Shown: positions 1-8,199 of the stretch, in pieces | How the letters are laid out: every line of letters begins with the position of its first letter | Position numbering within the stretch: the first letter of the stretch is position 1 | Source: a virus | Reading direction: 5' to 3' (one strand) | IMG/VR virus record: IMGVR_UViG_3300028840_004314 | Location: 20,486 to 84,485 of that record | Length of the DNA: 64,000 nt | Made by a program: the position numbers and the translations under genes | The notes under the pieces: model-generated | What the model was told of the DNA's origin: nothing | Databases searched by the model: none | What the model saw: only the letters and a program-made list of their open reading frames with translations

Positions 1-1
1 A

Positions 2-1573
2 AAAGAAATCGCCCAGAATGCTACTTTCCAAGGTAGAAGTAGGGAGGGCTGGGAAGCCATCATACGAAGGCGAGCCATACATGTGAAGTATGGAGACGAT
101 CTTGAACACGCCATAAGGTGTTATGTTCGAGAGATACCACGTCTACGAAGGATGTTGGCTTTGAAGGAGAATCAATGGGAGCGGGCACAACAGAAGTTAG
201 TGAGGTTAATGGATAAGTTAGCCTGCTGTTTAAAAGAACAGGAGTTAAGGAAGGCCGGGGAAGTTATAAGAAACCCCCACCACACCACGTACTACATCGA
301 CTATGGAAGTGGAAACGATGCCAATACTGGACTTTCTACGGGACAGTCCTGGAAGACCATCACACAGTACACTACTACGACAGTCCGCAGTGCCGGCGAT
401 ATTGCCCTGCTGAGGGCCAATGTAACCTGGACACAGGGAACAGAAGCGGTGGACATTACGTGTGACGAGGATGGAACCCTGGATGCCTACATTAGTATCA
501 TCGGTTGTGATAGTGTAACTAATGATCCATGGTCGGATGGGAGTGATGTAAAACCCATCATCGATTTTGAGGACGCCGCCTACCAGATCGACCTTACTAG
601 CGACGATTACTGGTGGCTGGAGAGGTTGGACATTCAAAGAGGGGCAGATACCAATGGGTATTTGTACATTAACAATGGAATAAACAATCGGATCAAGGAT
701 TGTAAATTCAGCCTTGGTACTAATGCCAGTTCCATAGGTGTTAAGGTTGAAGGGACGGCCCCGTGGAACAATGTTTTGGATGGCTGTACCTTTGTGGATA
801 ACAATGGAACGGACATTTCCAATGTTACCGGTGTACTGGTAGTAAAGGATTGTACCTTCAACGCTGGGTCGGTGGATGGCTGTGATGTTTGCATGTCGGT
901 TTCCAACATGTCAGAGATCCATATCCACGATGGTTCCATAGGTTCAGACGCCGTGGACTATGACACGGCCGTATTTAGTATTGAAAGTACTGGAGGCGGA
1001 GGTCAGATTTCCGGAGTTGGTGTTACTGTTGGATGTACTTTATCCACTACTGGATTCGCGGCCGCCACAGCAGGTAGTTTTTTGAAATTGGGCGATTGTC
1101 CCTCCGCTGGGGACGCGTACGAGGAAACCTGGCTGGGCACTATCACAAGAACGACTGCAGATATTCGGGCAGGTGGTGGAACCTCTATGGCTAAGATGGA
1201 GCCCAGTTCCGCGGTGGGTTTGTACAACCCACTGGTGTTTGGTGATGTGGAAACAGGATTCCGGGCCATGTGGGGTACATCAGGTGCCTACACAGCCACG
1301 GTGTACGTGAGAACAGGTTCAGCTTGGGACAGTGCTTTGACGGCCGCCGAGTGCTATCTAATGTGTTCCTACCTGGATCATTCAACTAACGCCACCAGGA
1401 CCTTTGTACAAAGTACCGAAACGATAACCAACGACGCGGCTTGGACAGCCCTAACTTGTAGTTTAACTCCACAACAGGAAGGATGGATGTACTTCTGGAT
1501 TTACTTGGCGGAGTACGAGGACGCCACGGAGTACATTGAAGTTGACATACTACCTGTAGTGGTTAAGGCCTAG
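2..1573 (+). CDS. Beta-helix virion fibre/spike protein, 5' partial
   Basis: The frame is already open at the left window edge, so the real start probably lies outside. The first in-window start, GTG at 83, has no well-placed ribosome binding site. Residues before and just after the GTG are a charged helical stretch. Then YYIDYGSGNDANTG opens a region of short beta strands with regularly spaced rungs (IKDCKF, LDGCTF, VKDCTF), typical of right-handed parallel beta-helices in phage spikes and fibres. The last 150 or so residues are Thr/Ser-rich and look like a beta-sandwich. It begins a run of virion genes. No catalytic residues were identified, so an enzymatic spike is possible but unsupported. 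Confidence 0.6.
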   Translation, partial: KEIAQNATFQGRSREGWEAIIRRRAIHVKYGDDLEHAIRCYVREIPRLRRMLALKENQWERAQQKLVRLMDKLACCLKEQELRKAGEVIRNPHHTTYYIDYGSGNDANTGLSTGQSWKTITQYTTTTVRSAGDIALLRANVTWTQGTEAVDITCDEDGTLDAYISIIGCDSVTNDPWSDGSDVKPIIDFEDAAYQIDLTSDDYWWLERLDIQRGADTNGYLYINNGINNRIKDCKFSLGTNASSIGVKVEGTAPWNNVLDGCTFVDNNGTDISNVTGVLVVKDCTFNAGSVDGCDVCMSVSNMSEIHIHDGSIGSDAVDYDTAVFSIESTGGGGQISGVGVTVGCTLSTTGFAAATAGSFLKLGDCPSAGDAYEETWLGTITRTTADIRAGGGTSMAKMEPSSAVGLYNPLVFGDVETGFRAMWGTSGAYTATVYVRTGSAWDSALTAAECYLMCSYLDHSTNATRTFVQSTETITNDAAWTALTCSLTPQQEGWMYFWIYLAEYEDATEYIEVDILPVVVKA

Positions 1574-1602
1574 GACGATCAGAAGCCCAAGGTGATTTAG
1601 AA

Positions 1603-2295
1603 ATGACAACACCCTTTGCCAGAGCAGAATGGATAGGAGGATCTCCCTTTATGGTGGGATCCCTCCTCTACAATGTGGAGGGATGGTCTGGAGGGGCCCC
1701 ATACCTTGCGGCAGATCCAACGAGAACGGACGCCGAATGGTTAAGGACTTCTACACAAAGTTGGGCGTATCCAGACACAGAGTGGGAAGGTGTAATTCCA
1801 ATCGCTCGTGGAACGCGTCATATTGGATTTACAGATTGGGTGGAGACTATCAATGATGGAATTGGAGTAACCGACGTCGATGTAGGAAGTGTAGGTTTTC
1901 CACGTACAATTTCTGACGCCCTAGGTATGGCGGATTCAACTACAAAAGTATCTACTTTTGTTCGTACCGTGGCAGAATCTTTAGGGTTGACGGATGTCAC
2001 GTCTTCCCAGTATAATGGAGTACGATCCATAGACGATGGTATCGCAATCACCGATGTTAGTACAAGGGTATCCACTTTTGTTCGTTCTTTGGTAGACACC
2101 CTAGGATTATCTGACGCCGTGGTCAAGGACATGACTTGGACCATACTGGATTCCATGGGATACAGTGATTCACAGTTAGTGAGTTTTGGTCATGTAAGAA
2201 CTATCAATGATGTACTCGGTATGTTGGATGAAAAGGAAAAGGTGGAATTCGCTCTAGGTATGTGTGCTTTTTTGGTGATAAAACAGAGCAAGTAG
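1603..2295 (+). CDS. Virion protein with about seven 20-residue repeats
   Basis: A 230-residue protein of unknown function. AAGGTGAT lies at good distance before the ATG. After about 75 Trp/Gly-rich residues it consists of roughly seven repeats of about 20 residues with the pattern T-I-x-D-x-L-G-[LM]-[TA]-D followed by V-x(4)-F-V-R; for example TISDALGMADSTTKVSTFVR is followed by TVAESLGLTDVTSSQYNGVR. A regular repeat suggests a rod or fibre shaft. It sits between the beta-helix protein and further structural genes, so a fibre or decoration role is likely by inference. Confidence 0.6.
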   Translation: MTTPFARAEWIGGSPFMVGSLLYNVEGWSGGAPYLAADPTRTDAEWLRTSTQSWAYPDTEWEGVIPIARGTRHIGFTDWVETINDGIGVTDVDVGSVGFPRTISDALGMADSTTKVSTFVRTVAESLGLTDVTSSQYNGVRSIDDGIAITDVSTRVSTFVRSLVDTLGLSDAVVKDMTWTILDSMGYSDSQLVSFGHVRTINDVLGMLDEKEKVEFALGMCAFLVIKQSK

Positions 2296-2308
2296 AAAGG
2301 ACCTAACC

Positions 2309-2806
2309 ATGCTAGAAAGTAAAATCGGACTTCGTGGTGAAGTGATAGCCGAACTCCGTGGCCCGGATGGGAAGCTGAAGCAAAGATCGGTTACACATAA
2401 CTTGGTGACCGACCAAGGCGATGATTTCGCCAAGTCTGCCATTTACTCTGCGGCGTACAGTACCTGGGGAATGAAGCTCGGTACCGCCAGTACGGCGGCT
2501 GCCAAGAATGGGGCGGGAAGTTTCATCGCCGTTGGCGACTACGTGAGTGGTTCAGCCCAGGCTCTGGATGATTCCACTCCGAAGGAAGGAGCGGCTGCCA
2601 ATATTGTCCAATTCCGAAGACTGTGGGCGGCCGGGGAGGGTACCAGTGCCACGATCAATCGGGTGGCTATTGTGAATAACACAACGGACGCCGGGGAGGC
2701 AGATGCCACGGGAACCTTCGCCATCTCCGTCTTTTCTGCCACAATCGCCAAAGGGGCCGGCGACACTCTCACGGTGACATGGAATGTCACTTACACTGGA
2801 GCCTAA
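2309..2806 (+). CDS. Small virion decoration or fibre protein
   Basis: A 165-residue protein with AGAAAGG ahead of the ATG. The segment HNLVTDQGDDFAKSAIY near residue 30, followed by alternating small and hydrophobic residues and a Thr/Ala-rich beta-strand C-terminus (TLTVTWNVTYTGA), resembles small phage structural proteins often labelled head-decoration or tail-fibre-like. No enzyme motif is visible. The next gene starts 2 bases after its stop, so the two are probably translated together. Confidence 0.5.
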   Translation: MLESKIGLRGEVIAELRGPDGKLKQRSVTHNLVTDQGDDFAKSAIYSAAYSTWGMKLGTASTAAAKNGAGSFIAVGDYVSGSAQALDDSTPKEGAAANIVQFRRLWAAGEGTSATINRVAIVNNTTDAGEADATGTFAISVFSATIAKGAGDTLTVTWNVTYTGA

Positions 2807-2808
2807 TC

Positions 2809-3420
2809 ATGCAACGGTTTGTAGCTGCTGTAGACAATGTGTTGATTTTTGATCTGGTTGCCAAGGAGAGCGGATCAGCCATTTCGTCGGGTACTGTTAA
2901 CTTCTACCTGGTGGCTGATTCAGGATCCAACCAGGGCAAATGGTGGAACGCCTCTACCAAGACTTGGTCGGCCACAAAAGTCTCCGCTGGTGTAGGGACC
3001 TACAAGGACGGGAGTACATGGAGGGTCACCGTAGACGCCGACGCCTGGGTAACCAGAACACATTACATAGTGTACGCGGAAACCGCGGCCGGGACTCACA
3101 TCCCGTATTCGGAGAAGGTGGTGGAATTGGAATATTCCACTGGTGTGGGTACTGTAGTTGTGACGGATACTTATGGTGGAGGGGATTACAGATACCTTAC
3201 ATCGGCTGGTATTGGAATTGAAAACGCCCTGGTGTACGCCTTCCTATCCTCGGATTACAGTGCGGATAATGTGGGATCCGCCTACATCAAGGCACAAACA
3301 ACTACTACAAGCACTGGGGAATGGAATAGCCCATTGAATTTGGATCCTGGGACGTATACCTTGTACTATTACAAGGCGAATGCCTACGGTCCTGATATTA
3401 CGACTCTTGAGGTGTCATAA
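2809..3420 (+). CDS. Beta-rich virion protein
   Basis: A 203-residue protein starting at the ATG 2 bases after the preceding stop; a longer form starting upstream would overlap that gene and is less likely. The sequence is rich in Val, Thr, Tyr and Gly with alternating strands, and looks like one or two Ig-like or beta-sandwich modules. The C-terminal half (GIGIENALVYAF, then LDPGTYTLYYYKANAYGP) resembles a carboxypeptidase-regulatory or bacterial Ig-like fold. Its stop overlaps the next start by one base (TAATG). The structural role is inferred from context. Confidence 0.5.
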   Translation: MQRFVAAVDNVLIFDLVAKESGSAISSGTVNFYLVADSGSNQGKWWNASTKTWSATKVSAGVGTYKDGSTWRVTVDADAWVTRTHYIVYAETAAGTHIPYSEKVVELEYSTGVGTVVVTDTYGGGDYRYLTSAGIGIENALVYAFLSSDYSADNVGSAYIKAQTTTTSTGEWNSPLNLDPGTYTLYYYKANAYGPDITTLEVS

Positions 3421-4454
3421 TGGCTGTTATTGGGACTCCTGTAACTACTACTACGACCACATCCACTGGGGATGTAACGATATACGAGACCTTTCAAAAG
3501 AATGGTGTGTATTTCGATCCCACTTCCGTGGTGTTGAGTGATACTACTGGTACCTACGGAGTGAAGCGGGACGATACCGATGCCGTGGTAGTGGCGGCGG
3601 GTACGGCTTTCACCAAGACGGCCACAGGGAAGTATGAGTACACCTTCACTCCTAGTGTGGGTGGGTTGACTTACACCTATGTTACTAAATGGGTACACGA
3701 GGGAGAAACGTTCCATGATTCGGAACGTGTTACAGATCGGGCGGGAAGTAGTCTGGCCTCCCAGAGGTCCACAAGTAAGTGGCTCACCTGGTTTGCCAAT
3801 CAGGCGCTTCCTCGTACACTCGCCACTCCACAGGCGGGTCAAGAACAAATCATCGAGACTGCCATCCGATTTTGGAACACACATAGTGCCTACAAACTCA
3901 GTACAATGGTGGACACGCCGGCCCAGGGTGGTAGGGTCCAGCTGAATTCACAATTCAAGAACGTCGTACAAGCCTATCCTAGCCAGCAGGCGTCCACCAT
4001 TTTAAATCACCATCCATTGTGGACATTGGTTGGTGTGGAGATCCTGGATAATGTGACAGGGGACTTGATCCTCATGTCAGAGGCGTATAAGAACTACCAG
4101 ATCTATACAGGAACGGACTTCCGATGGATGTGGGTAAAGTCGGATGACCCCGACACCGGTGGGTACCTGTACGTTAGGAACCCTCCCAACAATTCCTCCA
4201 AACTTCTGGTGGTGGGTACAAAACGAATTACGTCTACGGAAGATGTAATCATAGAGCCTGTGTTGGAATGGCTTCTTCGGTACGCCTGGGCGTTGTTGAA
4301 GAAACATGAGGGACGGGCCTTACGGGCCGCCGAGACGGCCGGTATCAAAACGGATGGATCGGATTGGTACAGCGAAGGAGAAGAGGAACGGAAACAATTG
4401 GAGGAAGAATTGTCCAGAAATGGTAGATGGGTAGCTTTTGCTAGGAGATGTTAA
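3420..4454 (+). CDS. Neck protein, T4 gp13-like, with extra N-terminal beta domain
   Basis: A 344-residue protein. Residues 1-105 are a Thr/Val-rich beta-sandwich related in style to the preceding gene. The remainder resembles T4 gp13 (head completion/neck): an early helix (EQIIETAIRFWNTHSAYKL), a beta middle, and the C-terminal signature W-L-L-R-Y-A-W-A-L-L-K-K followed by GR-x-L, I-x-x-DG and EEERKQLEEEL, which matches the gp13 pattern of YA-x-AL, an I-x-x-DG turn and a Glu-rich helix. The family call is from remembered pattern and not from an alignment. It would join the portal/head side to the tail. The N-terminal fusion is unusual. Confidence 0.55.
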   Translation: MAVIGTPVTTTTTTSTGDVTIYETFQKNGVYFDPTSVVLSDTTGTYGVKRDDTDAVVVAAGTAFTKTATGKYEYTFTPSVGGLTYTYVTKWVHEGETFHDSERVTDRAGSSLASQRSTSKWLTWFANQALPRTLATPQAGQEQIIETAIRFWNTHSAYKLSTMVDTPAQGGRVQLNSQFKNVVQAYPSQQASTILNHHPLWTLVGVEILDNVTGDLILMSEAYKNYQIYTGTDFRWMWVKSDDPDTGGYLYVRNPPNNSSKLLVVGTKRITSTEDVIIEPVLEWLLRYAWALLKKHEGRALRAAETAGIKTDGSDWYSEGEEERKQLEEELSRNGRWVAFARRC

Positions 4455-4484
4455 AGTGATAACAACATACTAGGAACACTGAGC

Positions 4485-4760
4485 ATGCCAAAGAGGAAGC
4501 CGGTTAGAACACATACGTTCCGTTACGGTGTTTACAGAATCGAAGAGGCCTTGGGGGCCGATGGTGTTTGTGATGTACCAGACAACAGATTACGAAAAAC
4601 ACTGGATATGATGATCTACCAGGGAAATAGTCTAAGGGCGTTGAGAACGGCGATACATGAATCCATGCACGCCGAAGGTGTACCTGACAGATTCGTCCAT
4701 GGGCTGACTCCTGATAGGATCGCCAGTTTTCTATGGAGACTTGGTTGGCGACGAAGATGA
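4485..4760 (+). CDS. Small HExxH metallopeptidase-like protein
   Basis: A 91-residue protein. Residues 58-62 read HESMH, the zinc-binding HExxH motif, inside a helix (ALRTAIHESMHAEG). A later His in RFVHGL could be a third ligand. This is a minimal SprT/ImmA-type metallopeptidase arrangement seen in short phage proteins. Its stop overlaps the next start (ATGA). It lies in the virion operon, so it may act during assembly or enter the host with the DNA; both are guesses. Catalysis cannot be confirmed from so short a domain. Confidence 0.55.
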   Translation: MPKRKPVRTHTFRYGVYRIEEALGADGVCDVPDNRLRKTLDMMIYQGNSLRALRTAIHESMHAEGVPDRFVHGLTPDRIASFLWRLGWRRR

Positions 4761-5392
4761 TTAAACACATCGAACAATTAATGGAAGCCCATAGGGACAT
4801 CTTCAAGCCAATGCCAGAGGATGAACAGAGAAACATCTGGACTGACTTCCTGGCACAAATGGTGATATTGGAGGGATGGAAACTCACAGATCATGGAATA
4901 GAAGTTCCAGGTACTGTGAATTTCGGGGAGGATTTTACAGATGTGGAGGAACTACCCTTTAAATTCTGGACTGTAGGAGGCGATTTTCTCATATACAATG
5001 GAGTGTTGGCCACCTTGGCAGGTTGTCCAGTTCAAGTAAAGAAAACTTTCGACTGTGAAGGTAACATGCTGACTTCGTTGAAGGGTGGACCGAAATTTGT
5101 AGGGGCTCATTACGAATGTGGTTGGAATGTATTGAATTCCTTGGAAGGGGCCCCGGAGTTTATACCTGGAAACTTCTCTTGTAGCAATAATAACTTGGTT
5201 GATTTACGAGGTGGTCCAAGGGTGGTGATGGGTGACTATCGTTGTGAAAACTGTAACATAAGATCCTTCAAAGGGGCCCCAGAATATGTGGGCGGGAATT
5301 TCTACTATGCTAAGAATTCTGTGGATCTGGAGGATTACAAAGAACTACAGAAATGGTGGCTTCAACTTCGCCGAGAAGGTTTGAAGATATGA
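4757..5392 (+). CDS. Leucine-rich-repeat-like protein, candidate internal head protein
   Basis: A 211-residue protein started at the ATG that overlaps the previous stop. The N-terminus (MIKHIEQLME, then AHRDIFKPM) carries L-M-E before Ala, the cleavage pattern of T4-type prohead proteases, and closely matches two other proteins in this window (20319 and 21926). From about residue 75, short LRR-like units follow with the theme C/F-x-x-N-x-L-x-S-L-x-G-[GA]-P (for example NMLTSLKGGP). Such proteins occur in large myoviruses with no known function. Inference: packaged into the capsid and ejected, or a binding scaffold. Confidence 0.6.
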   Translation: MIKHIEQLMEAHRDIFKPMPEDEQRNIWTDFLAQMVILEGWKLTDHGIEVPGTVNFGEDFTDVEELPFKFWTVGGDFLIYNGVLATLAGCPVQVKKTFDCEGNMLTSLKGGPKFVGAHYECGWNVLNSLEGAPEFIPGNFSCSNNNLVDLRGGPRVVMGDYRCENCNIRSFKGAPEYVGGNFYYAKNSVDLEDYKELQKWWLQLRREGLKI

Positions 5393-6075
5393 TATTTGAT
5401 ATTGTAGATCGTATAATCAATGAGATCTCCTATCGTGGTACGGTACGAAAACAGAGATCCATTAACAGGCTGTTTCCTGATTTTGACGACAAGGTCCAGG
5501 GAGTAAGAAGCCGTGGTGGATTACGTCTCCAGGGACAGGACGAGAATACCTGGTACTTCAAGATCCATTCCGGTACCAAAGACAACGTTTGGTATGATGG
5601 TGTATTGGAGTGGTTGGATACACTGGATGTACTCCAAGAACAGGTATTCAATCGCCGCCTATGGGTGAAGGACAAAACACGGGTGGATCGTCGGCGGTTG
5701 GCCAAGGAGGTTTTGTACACGGCCAACATACGCTGGTTTTGTAGCTGTCCGGCCTTTCAGTATTGGGGCCCCTCGTACATCCTCAGTCTTTCCAGATACG
5801 ATGGGAAGTACGGGGATAGGGAAACCAGGCCACCTCGTATCAGGAACCCGCGGCAGTATGGTGCGGTGTGTAAACACCTGCAGAACCTAATCAACGTTCT
5901 GCCATTTTATGAATCCGATGTGGCTCGGTGGCTGACTGATTACTATGACGATGTAATACAGGAGTTGGAGTTGGCAGCCAGGGAGAACTACGGATGGATC
6001 CAAGCTGGGGCGGAGGAGCTTGGTAGACGTCAAGAGGAGCAAGAAGTAGAACAGGAAACGGAAAGGGAAGGATAA
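5389..6075 (+). CDS. SWIM-type zinc-finger-like protein in virion operon
   Basis: A 228-residue protein. The chosen ATG overlaps the previous stop and is preceded by GAGAAGG; an upstream in-frame ATG at 5353 is possible. Residues WFCSCPAFQYWG, followed about 40 residues later by GAVCKHL, give a C-x-C...C-x-H arrangement like the SWIM zinc finger, a nucleic-acid or protein-binding motif. The C-terminus is a Glu/Gln/Arg-rich helix. The position suggests a virion or packaged protein. The function is unknown. Confidence 0.55.
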   Translation: MIFDIVDRIINEISYRGTVRKQRSINRLFPDFDDKVQGVRSRGGLRLQGQDENTWYFKIHSGTKDNVWYDGVLEWLDTLDVLQEQVFNRRLWVKDKTRVDRRRLAKEVLYTANIRWFCSCPAFQYWGPSYILSLSRYDGKYGDRETRPPRIRNPRQYGAVCKHLQNLINVLPFYESDVARWLTDYYDDVIQELELAARENYGWIQAGAEELGRRQEEQEVEQETEREG

Positions 6076-6269
6076 TGAGTAGAATGGGGTGTCCACGTCG
6101 TGGTAGACTGTTGTTGGAATGTCAGGAGGACTTCAGTCGACGCATCGACGAGGAGGAAAGGATGTTACTTATGGAGACGGAGGGACTTAGTCGTGAATTC
6201 CTCCGGACAGTGAATGGAGACGGGGTGAGTTGGAAAGGGTCCCAGTTCAGAATAAAGAGGCCGAAGTGA
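6075..6269 (+). CDS. Small basic protein, unknown
   Basis: A 64-residue Arg/Glu-rich protein whose ATG overlaps the previous stop by one base (TAATG) and whose stop overlaps the next ATG (TGATG). This strict coupling is the main evidence that it is real. The predicted structure is helical. No family is recognised. Confidence 0.5.
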   Translation: MSRMGCPRRGRLLLECQEDFSRRIDEEERMLLMETEGLSREFLRTVNGDGVSWKGSQFRIKRPK

Positions 6270-7156
6270 TGTTTGATCTGATTGAAAATATCGAGAACTA
6301 CGACGTGGTGAACGAGACTACCACCGAGGACAACGTGTCTTTTGTACCGGCACAAATGGGAGTAGTACAACACAGGTTGAAATCCTTGTCCAAGAAGAAA
6401 ACCGATTGGAACCTGGAGGTCCTGGAGGACATGAACAAGCGGGCCGTGATGTTTGAAGATCAAATGGCCTTCATTGTCCCCGATGAACATTGGTCTGTGT
6501 TCCAGTCCATTTTTGGATCGGAGGATTTGAAGACGGGTAGTGTAGTAAACCTTCAACGATTCTTGAACGAATCCATGGAGGATGAGCTGGAAACCTTGAA
6601 CAATGAGGTCCGTCCGGCTATAATTAATCTATATGAGTCATCTATTTTTGATGCGGCCGACGCGAATATACGAAGATGGATGGCTTTTTTCAAGAGAAGC
6701 GACCACGTTCCACAATCGGATGTGCTTGTTTCTTTCATCGACAAGCAAAAACAGTTGGCGGCCGTTATTACTGGTCTGAAGAAAGCCTACGGAGGGGAGA
6801 AGGGCAGTTTGGAGATGCTGCTGGATGCTTTGGAACAAAAGGATCCTTTGTCCACGTTTGAGATATTCAAACGCCGCACCTATTTGTATGGGGCCAAAGT
6901 ATCCAGTTTTTATGAAGGCGTCCAATTGTATTTTGTATCAACGATTGATCCAACGTACACTTTACAGGAAAAGGTGGTCATAAGGTCGGAAGGAGTCGCC
7001 GAAGAGTTAACAGTAGACATGGGAAACGTTAGAGTTGTGCGTGATACTATCTATCCGATAGGGGAACAGTTCAGCTCTAGCTTCTTTAACCTCCTACGTA
7101 CAGCCTTGGATGACTACACCACGGATGCTGTGGCCTCAATGGACGAGGAGAGTTAG
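6269..7156 (+). CDS. Helical protein of unknown function in virion operon
   Basis: A 295-residue protein. The ATG overlaps the previous stop; a TTG 39 bases upstream is less likely. It is mostly helical with many charged residues (for example KSLSKKKTDWNLEVLEDMNK), a central helical bundle, and a beta-rich segment near residues 205-260. No motif is recognised. Its place between packaged-protein candidates and the neck/tail genes suggests a virion or internal head protein, by inference only. Confidence 0.5.
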   Translation: MFDLIENIENYDVVNETTTEDNVSFVPAQMGVVQHRLKSLSKKKTDWNLEVLEDMNKRAVMFEDQMAFIVPDEHWSVFQSIFGSEDLKTGSVVNLQRFLNESMEDELETLNNEVRPAIINLYESSIFDAADANIRRWMAFFKRSDHVPQSDVLVSFIDKQKQLAAVITGLKKAYGGEKGSLEMLLDALEQKDPLSTFEIFKRRTYLYGAKVSSFYEGVQLYFVSTIDPTYTLQEKVVIRSEGVAEELTVDMGNVRVVRDTIYPIGEQFSSSFFNLLRTALDDYTTDAVASMDEES

Positions 7157-7190
7157 AAATCCACGAGTGTTTAACAATCAGGAGTAAACG

Positions 7191-7634
7191 ATGAACGTCA
7201 CAAAGAGAATTTTGGAAGCCAAGGAGATTTCTTTGTTCAAGAAACTTCTAACTGTTATGGGGGATTACTGTGTATCCTTCCCTGCCACAGGTGTTGACAG
7301 ATTGTTAGACGCCGTGATGGCGGCTGGGAAGAAGGTTCTTCCCTCGGACAAAAGAGCCCAGGCCATTCTGAACCACGTTTTGGATCAGGATTCGTGTGCG
7401 GCCGCCGTTCAGTGTCTGCTCAACAAACGGTTTTCCGATCTTCCGGCGGACATTCGCCCCATTGCCAAGATAAGGCGAAGACATGAAGTGGTCGTATGGA
7501 ACCGCGGCGGTACCATTTACGACAAGATCCAAGGATTGATCAACTGGGAGGGTGGAAGTGGATCGGGTAACTGGTCCACCGTGGAAGGAGACAAGGCCAC
7601 ATTACTGGATACGGAACAACCCGAGGACGAGTAA
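7191..7634 (+). CDS. Unknown protein with candidate capsid-targeting peptide
   Basis: A 147-residue protein with AGGAG before the ATG. The N-terminus MNVTKRILEAKEI contains I-L-E before Ala at residue 9, which fits the (I/L)-x-E cleavage pattern of T4-type prohead proteases. The body is helical with scattered Cys; the last 30 residues are Gly/Ser then acidic. No family is recognised. Confidence 0.5.
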   Translation: MNVTKRILEAKEISLFKKLLTVMGDYCVSFPATGVDRLLDAVMAAGKKVLPSDKRAQAILNHVLDQDSCAAAVQCLLNKRFSDLPADIRPIAKIRRRHEVVVWNRGGTIYDKIQGLINWEGGSGSGNWSTVEGDKATLLDTEQPEDE

Positions 7635-7638
7635 ACCG

Positions 7639-8190
7639 ATGAGTGGTGTACAAGTAGATTTTAGTGACCTTCTTACGACGATCCAAGAATTAGAGGAACG
7701 GGTCATCTCCGAAAAGACCTCCGTACCTTCGGAGTTTTCCTACGATCCTATCATAAAGGCTTTTTGGGATCGAATCGTAAAGGAGGAGAGGGAGGCCAAG
7801 AACATACGTTTTGACATGGAAAACGACGATCCCATAGGAAAACCTAAGAAGGTTACTTTGGATATGAATTATCCAAATGGTGATCCAGTGGCCTTTCTAG
7901 CTCAGTTGTATAGTGCTGGTGGTGATTGGCAGAACTCCGTGGGCTACTTTCGTTGTCAGGATAGGCACAGGTACTTCATTGTTATTCCAGGACCGGAGGT
8001 CAACAAAAATCTGAGGAAGGACGAGGAAGGTTACTCCGTCAGTGATAACAACGAGGAGGACGGGGAGATGGTAACTGATATGGAGAAGGAACTTTGGGAA
8101 GCCATGAAACAAGAGGTGGCAGAGCGTTTTACAAAACACGTTAACGCAGACGACCATGACACGGAACCGGAGCGTGTATTTTACAATTAG
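7639..8190 (+). CDS. Unknown acidic protein
   Basis: A 183-residue protein starting at the ATG 4 bases after the previous stop; longer in-frame starts would overlap that gene by 80 bases. An N-terminal coiled-coil-like helix (LLTTIQELEERVISE) precedes a mixed domain with the segment VGYFRCQDRHRYFIVIPGP, then an acidic tail (DNNEEDGEMVTDMEKE). No family is recognised. Part of the accessory block between neck and sheath genes. Confidence 0.5.
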   Translation: MSGVQVDFSDLLTTIQELEERVISEKTSVPSEFSYDPIIKAFWDRIVKEEREAKNIRFDMENDDPIGKPKKVTLDMNYPNGDPVAFLAQLYSAGGDWQNSVGYFRCQDRHRYFIVIPGPEVNKNLRKDEEGYSVSDNNEEDGEMVTDMEKELWEAMKQEVAERFTKHVNADDHDTEPERVFYN

Positions 8191-8199
8191 GAGCCTGAA

